From the NCBI GenBank assembly GCA_041596215.1, contig JBFHIZ010000008.1, forward strand, positions 9,065 to 73,064: 64,000 nt of DNA, given 5' to 3'. The first letter of the stretch is position 1; each line of letters starts with the position of its first letter. The position numbers and the translations under genes were made by a program. Shown here piece after piece: positions 16,966 to 26,047 of the stretch. Below the pieces are notes generated by a model. That model was given only the letters and a program-made list of their open reading frames with translations, did no database searches and was not told where the DNA came from. Source of the DNA: JBFHIZ01 sp041596215 (GTDB lineage Bacteria > Bacillota > Clostridia > Lachnospirales > Lachnospiraceae).

Positions 16966-17937
16966 CTATTCAACAATTTCAATGGATATAATAACAAAAG
17001 ATCCATCACTTTGCTTTTCTACGACCATAGCTATAAGGTCTCCTGCTGCAAGTCTTGAAAAAGTAGTTACCGTTCCTAGTTTTGTGGTAACCGAAGTTCC
17101 TACTGGAATTAATAAGGTAACAGATTCCTCTGTTTCTATATACGTACTTGTTGAAGATGCAGTACTGCTGCCATTTTGATTTTCTTCAGTTGCATCTATT
17201 TCTTCTTCACTTGGCATATCACCACCTGGCATATCACCACCTGACATGTCGCCTATCCCTTCCTCTTCACTTGGTCTATCACCACCTGACATGTCGCCTA
17301 TCCCTTCCTCTCCACTTAGCATGTCGCCACTTGGCATATCACCACTTACTTCATCTCCACTTAGCACATCTCTATTTGGTCGCTCACCACTAGGCATATC
17401 TCCCTCTGATGTATCACCACTTGCTTCCTCTTCACTTACCTGATCAGTACTTAAAGCATCTCTTCCTGGCCTTTCTCCAATTGTTGCTTCAATTTCTGTT
17501 TCACTATTTTCCAAATCCACTTCCGTTGTTTCCACCACTTCATTTATGGTTTCTTCGATTCCATCATTTAATGTATAAACGGTATATGTAATTTCATTTC
17601 CATTTATCTCTGTAATTTTCCCATATACCAATTCTTGATTACTTTCTAACTTTTGTGTTGCATCATCTTCTTTATTTGATGTTAAAAATATAACTGCTGA
17701 TATCACTCCTAAAATTACAATTATACTAATAATTCCAATTACTTTTATTTTCTTACTTTCCTTCTTATTTCTTTTCTCGCTTTCCCTCTCGTTTTCCTTC
17801 TCGCTTATATTCTCGCTTTCCCTCTCGTTTTCCTTCTCGCTTTTTTTTTCGCTTTCCATCTCGTTTTCCTTCTCGTTTTCCTTCTCGCTTATATTTTCGC
17901 TTTCCTTTTTATTTCTATTTTCACCTTTATTCTCCAT
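16966..17937 (-). CDS. Repeat-rich membrane-anchored protein of the MacB-type operon
   Basis: 323 residues with no catalytic family recognised. Residues 1-64 are an extremely charged Glu/Lys/Asn/Ser tail made of repeats such as SEKENERESE. Residues 65-86 form one membrane segment (IKVIGIISIIVILGVISAVI). The outer part has a short beta-rich stretch (VYGKITEINGNEITYTVYTL), then about 100 residues of low-complexity SGDMPSGE/GDMSGGD repeats, then a second beta-rich stretch ending in VIISIEIVE. The two beta parts read like halves of one domain split by the repeats and resemble lines seen beside MFP adaptors. A GAGGAG site precedes the ATG. Position between permease and ATPase suggests an accessory role. 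Function unknown. Confidence 0.85.
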   Translation of the reverse strand: MENKGENRNKKESENISEKENEKENEMESEKKSEKENERESENISEKENERESEKRNKKESKKIKVIGIISIIVILGVISAVIFLTSNKEDDATQKLESNQELVYGKITEINGNEITYTVYTLNDGIEETINEVVETTEVDLENSETEIEATIGERPGRDALSTDQVSEEEASGDTSEGDMPSGERPNRDVLSGDEVSGDMPSGDMLSGEEGIGDMSGGDRPSEEEGIGDMSGGDMPGGDMPSEEEIDATEENQNGSSTASSTSTYIETEESVTLLIPVGTSVTTKLGTVTTFSRLAAGDLIAMVVEKQSDGSFVIISIEIVE

Positions 17938-17949
17938 CTTTTTTCTCCT

Positions 17950-19260
17950 CTATTCTTGATTTAATGCTACTACTGGTATTAATCTAGAAGCTTTGTTTGC
18001 CGGATAAAATCCAAATACAGTTCCTGTAATAACACCGAAAGCTAAGGAAAGTAATGCTCCTGAGATCGACAATTCTACACGAACATTAAAACTTTCAATA
18101 ATAGGTGTAATTCCAAGAGATAAAAATATTCCTATCACTGCCCCTACAAAACTCATACAACTTGCTTCAAATAAAAATTCCATTAAAATATCTTTTCTAG
18201 AACAACCCATGGCCTTTAAAATACCGATTTCATTGGTTCGTTCTTTTACCGAAACAAATAATACATTCATAATCCCAATACCACCTACAATAAACACAAT
18301 AATTGCCATCGAAATAAGTAACATCGTAAGCGTATCATTTGATGCCGAAGCTGCTTCCATTTTGCTTCCAGCATCGGTAATCGTAAACTCTGCATTTGGA
18401 TACGAATCTAGTAAAACCACTTCAATATCTTCAATAACCTCATCTACATGATTAATATCACTTGCGATAACAGTTATTGTTGGACTAACATCTTCCCCGG
18501 TTAAATATTTAATTCCCGTTTGATAATGTATAAAAATCGAACTATCTGGACTAATTCCCGAAGAAACAGATCCCATTTCTTCTAGAACTCCAGCTACTAC
18601 ATATGGTCGGTCATCAATATACACAATTTCATCATATGCATCATATGCACTTCCAAAAATATCTAATGCTGTGGAATATCCCAAAACACATACTTTTACT
18701 GTATTTTCTCCATCTTCTTCTGAAAAATATTCTCCTATGGACAACTCTAAATTACTTATTTCTGCATAATTATCTAATGTTCCTGCAACAGTATAGGTCG
18801 TGGCTTCTTCTAAATCGCCACCTTCAATATCTGCTTGGGTTGAATACGTAATAGTCGAATCTTCTAATCCAGGCACAAATACACTAAGATCATCCATGTC
18901 CGATTCTGATAAGGTAATGTCTTCTTGATTTAATCTGTCACTTTCATCTGAGGCATTCCCCTGCATAGCTGCACCAGGAAAACTCATTATATCTGGTCTT
19001 CCACCAGATGACCTTTCATTTCCTCCGAAAGAATTTGAAAAGGTACCTGTATCATCTGCACTTTCATATGAAATATCTATTGCCCCCGCATTTAGATTTG
19101 CAAATTGATCTGCAACATCCATTTTACCACCCGTTCCAATTGCAATTACTAACATAATGGTAGCCGATCCAACCACAATGCCAATCGATGTTAAAATAAC
19201 TTTAAATTTATTTTGTGCTAAATTTATCCATACTAATCTTAGTAACTCGGAAAGTCTCAT
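17950..19260 (-). CDS. MacB-type ABC transporter permease (FtsX domain)
   Basis: 436 residues. Four membrane segments are visible: one near residues 15-45, followed by an extracytoplasmic MacB periplasmic-core domain of about 230 residues, then three at the C-terminus. The FtsX part includes GGIGIMNVLFVSVKERTNEIGILKAMGCSRKDIL, typical of the family (given here in part). It works as a mechanotransmission exporter with the ATPase at 16256 and the adaptors encoded upstream. The start ATG overlaps the preceding stop (TAATG). A low-complexity insertion rich in Gly, Ser and Asn lies at about residues 70-110. Confidence 0.93.
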   Translation of the reverse strand: MRLSELLRLVWINLAQNKFKVILTSIGIVVGSATIMLVIAIGTGGKMDVADQFANLNAGAIDISYESADDTGTFSNSFGGNERSSGGRPDIMSFPGAAMQGNASDESDRLNQEDITLSESDMDDLSVFVPGLEDSTITYSTQADIEGGDLEEATTYTVAGTLDNYAEISNLELSIGEYFSEEDGENTVKVCVLGYSTALDIFGSAYDAYDEIVYIDDRPYVVAGVLEEMGSVSSGISPDSSIFIHYQTGIKYLTGEDVSPTITVIASDINHVDEVIEDIEVVLLDSYPNAEFTITDAGSKMEAASASNDTLTMLLISMAIIVFIVGGIGIMNVLFVSVKERTNEIGILKAMGCSRKDILMEFLFEASCMSFVGAVIGIFLSLGITPIIESFNVRVELSISGALLSLAFGVITGTVFGFYPANKASRLIPVVALNQE

Positions 19261-21227
19261 TATTCTGTCACCTTACTTTCAATTAAAACGATATCGCCTT
19301 CTGAAAGTCCTTCCACAATTTCTACATTAATTCCATCGGAAAATCCAGTACTTATTGTTTTTTCTGAAATTTTTCCATAATCATTCATTACTTTTACATA
19401 AGATTTGGTTCCTTCTCTAAATATGGCACGGTTAGAAACATAAAGCACTTCTTCCATCTCCTTTGTTATAAATGTTATATTTCCTGTCATTCCTTGATAT
19501 AATCCACTTACTTCTCCAAGAATCGTTACCGTTACCGTATATTCGTTTTCACCCGTATTACTATTATAAGTTGCATCTGAAATTTCTGTTACCTCTGCTT
19601 TATATACTTCCGCATCATAAGCTGTAAGAACAATATTTGCTTCTGTTCCAAGTGCAATTGATTCCATACTATCTTCCGATACAGTTGCACTCATTGTCAC
19701 ATCTGTGTCATCATATAATGTAATTAATATCGTATCTAAGGAAATTTGATCTCCTTCTAAAACAGAAACCTCTGTGATAACGCCACTATATTCTGAAAGA
19801 ATTTGTTGATCAATAATATAATCATCAATTTCATCTAATTTCTCTGCCATTTCATAATAAGTTTCTTCTACCGTCTCTAAACTATTATCCAAATATGCAA
19901 GAGAAATAGTTTTTGTTTCTTCCGCATAATCATATGCCAAAACTCTTAAATCATATGTTTCTTGTACGGTTAATAACCCTGATTCAAGTGCTCTTTTTTC
20001 TTTATTTAATTCAAGTAATAACTTTTCTAAATCAGCCTCCGCAAGTTCAATACTTTCTTCTTGCTTTTCTATGTTACTTTCCAAAGACTCTACTGTATTT
20101 TCTGCTTCATCCCTTGTATTTTCATATTGCACATACCAATATGTATTATTATATTTGTCCACACTTTGAATACTATATTCTGCCGCAACTAATGCACTCT
20201 TTGCATTTTTATATTCTTCCTGTAAGGTTACTAATTCTTCATTCAATAACACAAGCTCTTCTTGTACAAGTTCATACGCTTCCTGCGCATCTTCTACTGC
20301 ATCATATAATTCCTTTATATCTAACGAATATTCTGTTTCTGCATACTCCCCATATGCAATATTTGATTCATATGTTTGTGCTGCCGACAATCTAGATACT
20401 ACCTGGTCAGATTCTACTTCTTCTAAATCAAGTTTGGCTACAACTACATCTTCAGCAAGTTGCTCCCGAATTTCAGAAACACTACTTTCTGTCAGCGTTA
20501 ATATAGGATCTCCCTCTTCAATTTGCTCTCCAACATTTACCAATATGCTTTCTACTTCCACCATATTTTCTGAACTTGATGTTGCTGAATCATTGCCACT
20601 TGCAAGTGAGAATATCTGTGAAAACATATCCATTCCTCCCCCAGAATTCATACTTGGAATCCCACTATTAGAAGAAGTAGAGTCACTTGAATCCGTAGAA
20701 CTCGTAGAAACAAGAGAGGATAGATCCAGTTCAAAACTTTGTTCTAATGTTCCAATATCAACTGTACTACTTTCCGTAATCCCAACCGTTAAATTCCCAT
20801 AGTAAACCTCTGTTTCTTTATATACCGTGTCTTCCTTTGCATTACTGATTGTAATTACAATTGGAATACAAATTAAAAGAATAATAAGTACCGATGCAAT
20901 TATTGCCGTTTTTTTTCGATTCTTTTCTGCTATAAGTACTTCTTTCATTTTTTTTAGATCCAAGTTTTTGAACTTATAATTTTTTAAATTCTTTTTTTTG
21001 ATATTCCACTTATTAATTTTTATTCTTCGCAAATCCTTCTTACTTTTCTTTGTTTCTTGCGAATTCTTTTTTCTTTTCTTTGTTTCTTGCAAGTTCTTTT
21101 TGTTATCTTTTTTTTCTTGTGAATCCTTCTTACTTTTCTTTGTTTCTTGCGAATCCTTCTTATTATCTTCTGTTTCTTCCATATTCACTGCAATATTTTT
21201 ATCTGATTTTTCGGATTGTTTATTCAC
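19260..21227 (-). CDS. Membrane-fusion (HlyD/MacA-type) adaptor with long repetitive cytoplasmic tail
   Basis: 655 residues, long for the family. Residues 1-107 are a Lys-rich tail with repeats of about ten residues (KKDSQETKKS). One membrane segment follows at about 108-128, then the adaptor: a lipoyl-like half, a long coiled coil (about residues 255-480) and a beta-barrel domain with YQGMTGNITFITKEMEEVLYV. Such proteins connect ABC permeases to the envelope; in Gram-positives they span the wall. The start is a GTG at 21227 that shares a base with the preceding TAG stop and has a G-run upstream. A Ser/Thr/Gly-rich insertion lies in the first lipoyl part. It is one of three successive adaptors in this operon. 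Confidence 0.9.
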   Translation of the reverse strand: MNKQSEKSDKNIAVNMEETEDNKKDSQETKKSKKDSQEKKDNKKNLQETKKRKKNSQETKKSKKDLRRIKINKWNIKKKNLKNYKFKNLDLKKMKEVLIAEKNRKKTAIIASVLIILLICIPIVITISNAKEDTVYKETEVYYGNLTVGITESSTVDIGTLEQSFELDLSSLVSTSSTDSSDSTSSNSGIPSMNSGGGMDMFSQIFSLASGNDSATSSSENMVEVESILVNVGEQIEEGDPILTLTESSVSEIREQLAEDVVVAKLDLEEVESDQVVSRLSAAQTYESNIAYGEYAETEYSLDIKELYDAVEDAQEAYELVQEELVLLNEELVTLQEEYKNAKSALVAAEYSIQSVDKYNNTYWYVQYENTRDEAENTVESLESNIEKQEESIELAEADLEKLLLELNKEKRALESGLLTVQETYDLRVLAYDYAEETKTISLAYLDNSLETVEETYYEMAEKLDEIDDYIIDQQILSEYSGVITEVSVLEGDQISLDTILITLYDDTDVTMSATVSEDSMESIALGTEANIVLTAYDAEVYKAEVTEISDATYNSNTGENEYTVTVTILGEVSGLYQGMTGNITFITKEMEEVLYVSNRAIFREGTKSYVKVMNDYGKISEKTISTGFSDGINVEIVEGLSEGDIVLIESKVTE

Positions 21228-23017
21228 TAATTCATACCCCCCATTTCTTCTGGTCTTTCACCTGATGGCATTTCACTATCTGGTATTTCTCTACCTGGCA
21301 TTTCCATCGAATCATTCGTTTTATTTTCTTCTTCGGATGTTTCCGATAGATTGTCCTCTGACATTTCTTCCGAACTATCATCGCTCTCTACATCAGCAAT
21401 CGTATCCTTTGCACTTTCCGTTACTTTTGTAGCAATGTAAATAATATCTCCATCAGATAATCCATCTAAAATTTCCACATATATTCCATCACTTAGACCT
21501 GTCGTTACTTCCTGTAATTCATATCCTCCAAGTTTTTTTACATATACATAAGTACTCTCATTTTCTGTTACAATGGCATTCTCGGAAACATACTTCGTAT
21601 TTTCTCTTGTTTCAGTTACAAATGTAATATCCGCAGTCATTCCCCCATATAAAGCGGAAGTATCGCCTAATAAATCAACGGTTACTGGATAACTTACCGT
21701 AGCCGAAGAATCCGAAGTAGAAGTCGTTGTTATTGAAGAAATAATTCCATAATATATTTCTTCCTCGTACGCCAGAAAGGAAATTGCAACCTCATCTCCA
21801 ACAAAAATATCGATGACATCTTCTTGTGATACATCCACTGTAATTGACATATTATCTTCTTTTACATAAGTAAATATACTTCCTTCTTCTACCAAGGAAT
21901 CACCTTCTTCATAAGAAATCGTCGTTATTATTCCTGTTCCTTCCGCATAGATGATACCCGATCCTACAAACTCTTCAAAATTACGCAACTGTTCTTCTGC
22001 TGCTTCTACATCCACCGCTGCCTCATTTAATGTTTCTTCTAATGCAGCAATGGACGTATTGTAAATACTTTCAGCAATACTACCTTCGGCAATCGTCATA
22101 TCATAATTTTGCTTTGCATCCATTTCATTAATTCCAAGTTCTGCATTTGCAGCTATGATTTCATCCTCTAAAACTTCTATTTCTTCTTGTTTTGATTCGA
22201 TGCTTTCATAAACCTCATCATAATTTTTTTGTGCAAACTCATATTTGCTTTCCGCATTCAAATAAATTGTCTGTGCATCTACATATACTCCAACATCAGA
22301 AAAATTAGCATTTGCTAAATATTCAACAGCTAAATCATATGTTTCTTTTGCATCACTTAATTCTTCTGTCACATCATTAATCGTGTCTTTTAAATCTTCT
22401 ATTTCTTCAGAAAGTTCCAGTATTTCTGCTTTTTTTGTGTAAATCTCAGCATTCATCGATGAAATATTTTGATTGTAAATTTTAGAAGCATATTCTTCTG
22501 AAATCATACTACTTTGATAAGTTTGTTTCGCACTTAAAACGTCCACGTCATATTCTGTTTTTGCTTCTGAATACTCAATGTTTGCTTCCGTCAATGCCGA
22601 CGTTAACAATTTTCGAACATCTTCCATAGAATCCTCCGTAAATTTCATTATGGGATCTCCTTCCGATATTCTTTGTCCCACTACAATATAAAGTTCCTCT
22701 ATTTTTAAATACTTCTCAACGGTTTCTTCATCCTCGTCTTCGTCTGTATCTTCATCCTCTTCATCCTCTTCATCCGAAGTAGAGACACTAATATCATACA
22801 ATTGCCCAGTTTCTCCAAATTCTAAGGTTCCACTTTCGGTTATCCCGATGGTCATATCTCCTACAAACACTTCGCTTTCCTTATAAATCCATTTCTCTTG
22901 ACTTAAAGATGGTTGGATAAATACGGTATACACAGCAGCTCCAACCAAACAAACTGCTGCCACAATAATAATAAGTAACTTTTTTTGTTTTTTTGTTAAA
23001 TGAACTTTTATCTTCAT
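21227..23017 (-). CDS. Membrane-fusion (HlyD/MacA-type) adaptor with acidic insert
   Basis: 596 residues. A short basic start and one membrane segment (about residues 13-34) precede an extracytoplasmic adaptor: lipoyl half-motif, a coiled coil of about 200 residues, second lipoyl half (IIYAEGTGIITTISYEEGDS) and a beta-barrel with LYGGMTADITFVTETRENTKY. An almost pure Asp/Glu stretch (about residues 75-95) interrupts the first lipoyl part. The C-terminus is a Met/Pro/Gly/Glu tail (SEMPSGERPEEMGGMN) resembling the repeats of the anchored protein at 16966. It overlaps the upstream gene by an ATGA junction. The acidic tail and insert suggest a shared ion or wall environment, which is inference only. 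Confidence 0.9.
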   Translation of the reverse strand: MKIKVHLTKKQKKLLIIIVAAVCLVGAAVYTVFIQPSLSQEKWIYKESEVFVGDMTIGITESGTLEFGETGQLYDISVSTSDEEDEEDEDTDEDEDEETVEKYLKIEELYIVVGQRISEGDPIMKFTEDSMEDVRKLLTSALTEANIEYSEAKTEYDVDVLSAKQTYQSSMISEEYASKIYNQNISSMNAEIYTKKAEILELSEEIEDLKDTINDVTEELSDAKETYDLAVEYLANANFSDVGVYVDAQTIYLNAESKYEFAQKNYDEVYESIESKQEEIEVLEDEIIAANAELGINEMDAKQNYDMTIAEGSIAESIYNTSIAALEETLNEAAVDVEAAEEQLRNFEEFVGSGIIYAEGTGIITTISYEEGDSLVEEGSIFTYVKEDNMSITVDVSQEDVIDIFVGDEVAISFLAYEEEIYYGIISSITTTSTSDSSATVSYPVTVDLLGDTSALYGGMTADITFVTETRENTKYVSENAIVTENESTYVYVKKLGGYELQEVTTGLSDGIYVEILDGLSDGDIIYIATKVTESAKDTIADVESDDSSEEMSEDNLSETSEEENKTNDSMEMPGREIPDSEMPSGERPEEMGGMN

Positions 23018-24444
23018 TCTGCCTCTTCTCCCATTTGAAAATATACGCCAGCTACTAGATTCGATGTAATATTTCCATCTTCGCTTTCTATTGATACCGT
23101 CACTTCATACGTAATAGATGTACGACTTGTTGATGTAGAAATTGGATTAATTTCTTCCACGATTCCCATATATTCTCCATACCCATCAATTATTACATAT
23201 GCCAAATCTCCTATATCAATCTTCGAAATATCTGCCTGATCTACGTCAACGGAAACGGTAACTATTTCTGGATTGCTATATTCCACGACTACACTTTCGC
23301 CGATCAGATTACGATCTTCTGAAATAGCAGTTCTTAAAATTGTTCCTGCACTACTACTATAAAAATATCCATCACCTATCAAAGTTTCAAATTCAATCAA
23401 GTTTTCATCTGCATCTTCTTTTGCATCAAGTAAATCGTTATATTCTTCCTCAATTTTTGAAAGTTCCGTTTCATAATCACTTTCAACTAATTCACTTTTT
23501 GCAAGTGCCTTTTGATAGGTTGTCTCTGCTTCCAATGCTTGGATATCATATATTTCTTGAAATTCATATAATTCACTTTTTAATGATTCTAAATTTAATT
23601 CTTCAATCGCCAATAAAAGAGAAGCATTTTCAACCATATTATTATATTCATCCTCTGCATCTTCTAAATCTTCTAAGTTTTCTTCTAGTTCTTCATACAA
23701 CTCTTTTAATGTAATTAATTCCCACGGGTCATAACTACTGCTTCCTCCACCTGGAGAGATAAACGCATCATATGGAATTCCCCATTCTTCAGATTTTGTC
23801 TGCAAAATAGCTAAATTTTCATCATAAATTGCTTGTTTTTCCTCCACACCATATTGTGAAGAATACGTATTATTATTAATTGCATCCGTATATGTATTAA
23901 TGATTTCTTCCGATTCATCTACTGCTTCTTGCTTTTCTTCTAACCTTGAATTTAACTCCACCATAGTATCTTCATAAACTTCTTTTGCCTGTTTAGACTC
24001 TAACAAAGTAATATCATAATCATATTTGGCTGTAATCTTCCCCTGCTCATATTCGATTAATCCAGCTCGATATGCCAAATCTGCACTTTCTGCAACCGTT
24101 TCCAATTCTTCTCTCGCATCCATAATTGAATCATCTGAAATTTTAAGTAATTTTGTTCCTTCTGTAATTACATCCCCAGTAGCAACATACACTTCTTCAA
24201 TATAAAGGTCTGAAGTTATATAATCCGGCTCAAATTCTTCACTTACCACAGCAATTGCTGTTGTTCCAGCTGCATATACTGTCTCTTCTGTCACAACAAA
24301 GCCATTCGCAAAATTATTTTTTGATTCCATTGCTTCTTCCTTCATATTTCGAACAAAAAAGAAAACAGAAATCACAATTCCTATTACTACAATAATTGCT
24401 GCCATAATAATTATTTTTTTTCTTTTTGACCATTTTTCCTTCAC
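23014..24444 (-). CDS. Membrane-fusion (HlyD-type) adaptor, first gene of the MacB-type operon
   Basis: About 476 residues. A basic start (KEKWSKRKK) is followed by one membrane segment of about 20 residues, then lipoyl-like halves around a long coiled coil of about 230 residues, and a C-terminal beta domain. The frame is open to a TTG at 24474. The GTG at 24444, with a GGAGG about 11 bases upstream, is my preferred start because that GGAGG lies inside the longer reading and the protein then begins with the basic anchor. Two 11-base direct repeats lie at the promoter. It shares architecture with the next two genes but little obvious identity, so the three are unlikely to be recent copies. Confidence 0.88.
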   Translation of the reverse strand: MKEKWSKRKKIIIMAAIIVVIGIVISVFFFVRNMKEEAMESKNNFANGFVVTEETVYAAGTTAIAVVSEEFEPDYITSDLYIEEVYVATGDVITEGTKLLKISDDSIMDAREELETVAESADLAYRAGLIEYEQGKITAKYDYDITLLESKQAKEVYEDTMVELNSRLEEKQEAVDESEEIINTYTDAINNNTYSSQYGVEEKQAIYDENLAILQTKSEEWGIPYDAFISPGGGSSSYDPWELITLKELYEELEENLEDLEDAEDEYNNMVENASLLLAIEELNLESLKSELYEFQEIYDIQALEAETTYQKALAKSELVESDYETELSKIEEEYNDLLDAKEDADENLIEFETLIGDGYFYSSSAGTILRTAISEDRNLIGESVVVEYSNPEIVTVSVDVDQADISKIDIGDLAYVIIDGYGEYMGIVEEINPISTSTSRTSITYEVTVSIESEDGNITSNLVAGVYFQMGEEAE

Positions 24445-24488
24445 TTTAGTTAATACCTCCATAAGATATGCCAATTTTATTTATCTCT

Positions 24489-24521
24489 ATCATGTCTTGT
24501 AAAACTTAAACTAACCTTAAA
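24489..24521 (-). promoter_or_regulatory. Promoter region with 11-bp direct repeats for the MacB-type operon
   Basis: On the minus strand TTTAAGGTTAG (24521-24511) is followed directly by TTTAAGTTTTA (24510-24500). This is a tandem heptamer with 11-base spacing, the usual geometry for an OmpR-family response regulator. A -10-like CATGAT lies at 24494-24489, about 45 bases before the GTG start. No two-component pair adjoins the operon. Confidence 0.5.
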
Positions 24522-24562
24522 AAGTCTTTGTTTTTTATGAAAGCTTAATTGAAAAAACTTTG

Positions 24563-24591
24563 TTGACTTCAATGTTTAATTTTGATACGAT
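24563..24591 (+). promoter_or_regulatory. Promoter of the small exported protein gene
   Basis: TTGACT (24563-24568) and TACGAT (24586-24591) with exactly 17 bases between, 52 bases upstream of the ATG at 24643. It is divergent from the MacB-type operon promoter. Confidence 0.6.
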
Positions 24592-24642
24592 GACAATAAG
24601 TAAACTTCTTAGATTCAAATAAATTTTAGAAGGTGAATAACA

Positions 24643-24924
24643 ATGCAAAAAACTGTTAAAATCATAATTAAAATATGCATCATAGTGGTAGTAATTCTTA
24701 CTACTATGGGTATAACGGATTATCATAAAACAATGAATAACTTTGAAAAACCAATATTTGCTAAGGTAATTAATGGAGCAGATGATGGTGGTTCAGGTGA
24801 TTATGTTGGCTTAGGATATACTATTATTATCCAAGGTAATTTAGATATTGAATATGGTTATGTAATACACTCTGCACAATTTAACTTATTTGGCAATAAA
24901 ATTCGTTTTATAGAAATAGAGTAA
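24643..24924 (+). CDS. Small exported or membrane-anchored protein of unknown function
   Basis: 93 residues. The N-terminal hydrophobic segment (IIIKICIIVVVILTTMGI, about residues 7-24) looks like an uncleaved signal anchor; there is no lipobox. The remainder is a small domain with GSGDYVGLGYTIIIQGN and ending NLFGNKIRFIEIE, a pattern I have seen in small clostridial exported proteins but cannot name. An AGAAGGTG site lies 9 bases before the ATG, and a good promoter and terminator flank it, so it is a real single gene. It sits between two minus-strand clusters, and a link to either is unproven. Confidence 0.8.
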   Translation: MQKTVKIIIKICIIVVVILTTMGITDYHKTMNNFEKPIFAKVINGADDGGSGDYVGLGYTIIIQGNLDIEYGYVIHSAQFNLFGNKIRFIEIE

Positions 24925-24977
24925 TCTTTTTTTTTATATAAACACAATATTTACGAACATTGCCTTTCAAAAACATA

Positions 24978-25008
24978 AAAAAAAGACAGATATACTCTGT
25001 CTTTTTTC
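24978..25008. terminator. Bidirectional terminator
   Basis: AAAAAGACAGA / TCTGTCTTTTT stem with a four to five base loop and A/T runs on both sides, between the plus-strand small gene and the convergent ATPase gene. Confidence 0.88.
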
Positions 25009-25034
25009 TTTTTCATACATTTATTTTTTTTTAC

Positions 25035-26045
25035 TTACTCTGCCTGTAATTCTTCACCACTTCTTAGTTTTTTTCTCATTTGATTAATAATCAAATCCAT
25101 TTCCTCAAGTTTCTGTAACATATTTTTCTCTTCTTCTTTTGTTTCAATTACCTTTAGAATCCCTCCATTTTTAATTACAATTCGTTTACTTGCCATTAAT
25201 GCAAGTGACGGGTCATGTGTAGCCATTAACACAATCTTGTCTTCTTTAACAAGCAAACGTAACGCACGTTTTCGGTCAATTCCCGCATTTTCGATTTCAT
25301 CAATAAGAATAATAGGTGAGGTACTTAAAATTGCTGTGTCAGCTATCATTAGAGCTCTTGACTGTCCTCCACTAAGTCCTGTTACTGGCGTATTTAAATC
25401 AAATTTTTCTCCAGCTAGTTCATTGGCTGCATCTATTATTCGTTTTGTTATTTCCTCAACATTAGAAACCATTCTACTTTTTGCATGTAATTCCAGAAAC
25501 TCTTTCACCGATAAATCCATTACAAAATTCATATTTTGAGACAATTGTGCAACTAGTTTGTTACTCGTTGAAAAACGAATATTTTTATCTGGAATTTCTC
25601 CATTGATTAAAATTTGTCTTTTTGTTGGCGTATCTAAATCCGCTGCCCATTCAATATCTGCTAATAATCGACTTTTTCCAGAACCCGTTGGTCCAACAAT
25701 GGATATAATTTCCCCTTTACAAATAACCAATTTATCAAATTCTTCTTTTTTACCATATTTATCATTTCCAGCAACAATTGTAATAGATTCCACTTTTTCT
25801 TTATCCAATCCTAAAAAAGAAACCATTTGTTCTATATATATTTGTAGATCTTCCTTCATTTTTGGTACATCCATTGCTAATTCTTCTAACTCCTCTTGTG
25901 AAAAATGAGATAAAAAATCGGCAAACGTATATTCTTCAAAGCCATCAATATCTAGTTTATTATTTTCAAAGAAAGCAAGCACAAAAGGATATCTTCTTTC
26001 TAATTCACTCATTGTTATCGTCTCACACACGTCAAATCTATCCAT
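25035..26045 (-). CDS. ABC-type ATPase with extra N-terminal domain, permease-less cluster
   Basis: 336 residues. Residues 1-60 form a small helical domain (ERRYPFVLAFFENNKLDI) that reads like a DUF1858/DUF542 module. A variable stretch follows, then an ABC ATPase: Walker A GPTGSGKS at 118-125, signature LSGGQSR at 224-230, Walker B IILIDEIENAG at about 245-255 and H-loop ATHDP around 277. The usual Asp-Glu pair is intact. A C-terminal helical tail with many charged residues ends the protein. It starts 2 bases after the GTPase stop. No membrane segment occurs here or in the neighbours, so it may work as a soluble ATPase rather than as a transporter motor. Function not established. Confidence 0.85.
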   Translation of the reverse strand: MDRFDVCETITMSELERRYPFVLAFFENNKLDIDGFEEYTFADFLSHFSQEELEELAMDVPKMKEDLQIYIEQMVSFLGLDKEKVESITIVAGNDKYGKKEEFDKLVICKGEIISIVGPTGSGKSRLLADIEWAADLDTPTKRQILINGEIPDKNIRFSTSNKLVAQLSQNMNFVMDLSVKEFLELHAKSRMVSNVEEITKRIIDAANELAGEKFDLNTPVTGLSGGQSRALMIADTAILSTSPIILIDEIENAGIDRKRALRLLVKEDKIVLMATHDPSLALMASKRIVIKNGGILKVIETKEEEKNMLQKLEEMDLIINQMRKKLRSGEELQAE

Positions 26046-26047
26046 AC

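Noticed and set aside
17148..17591. Plus-strand frames rich in Leu/His opposite the anchored protein
   Set aside because: Shadow frames of the repeat region of the real minus-strand gene.
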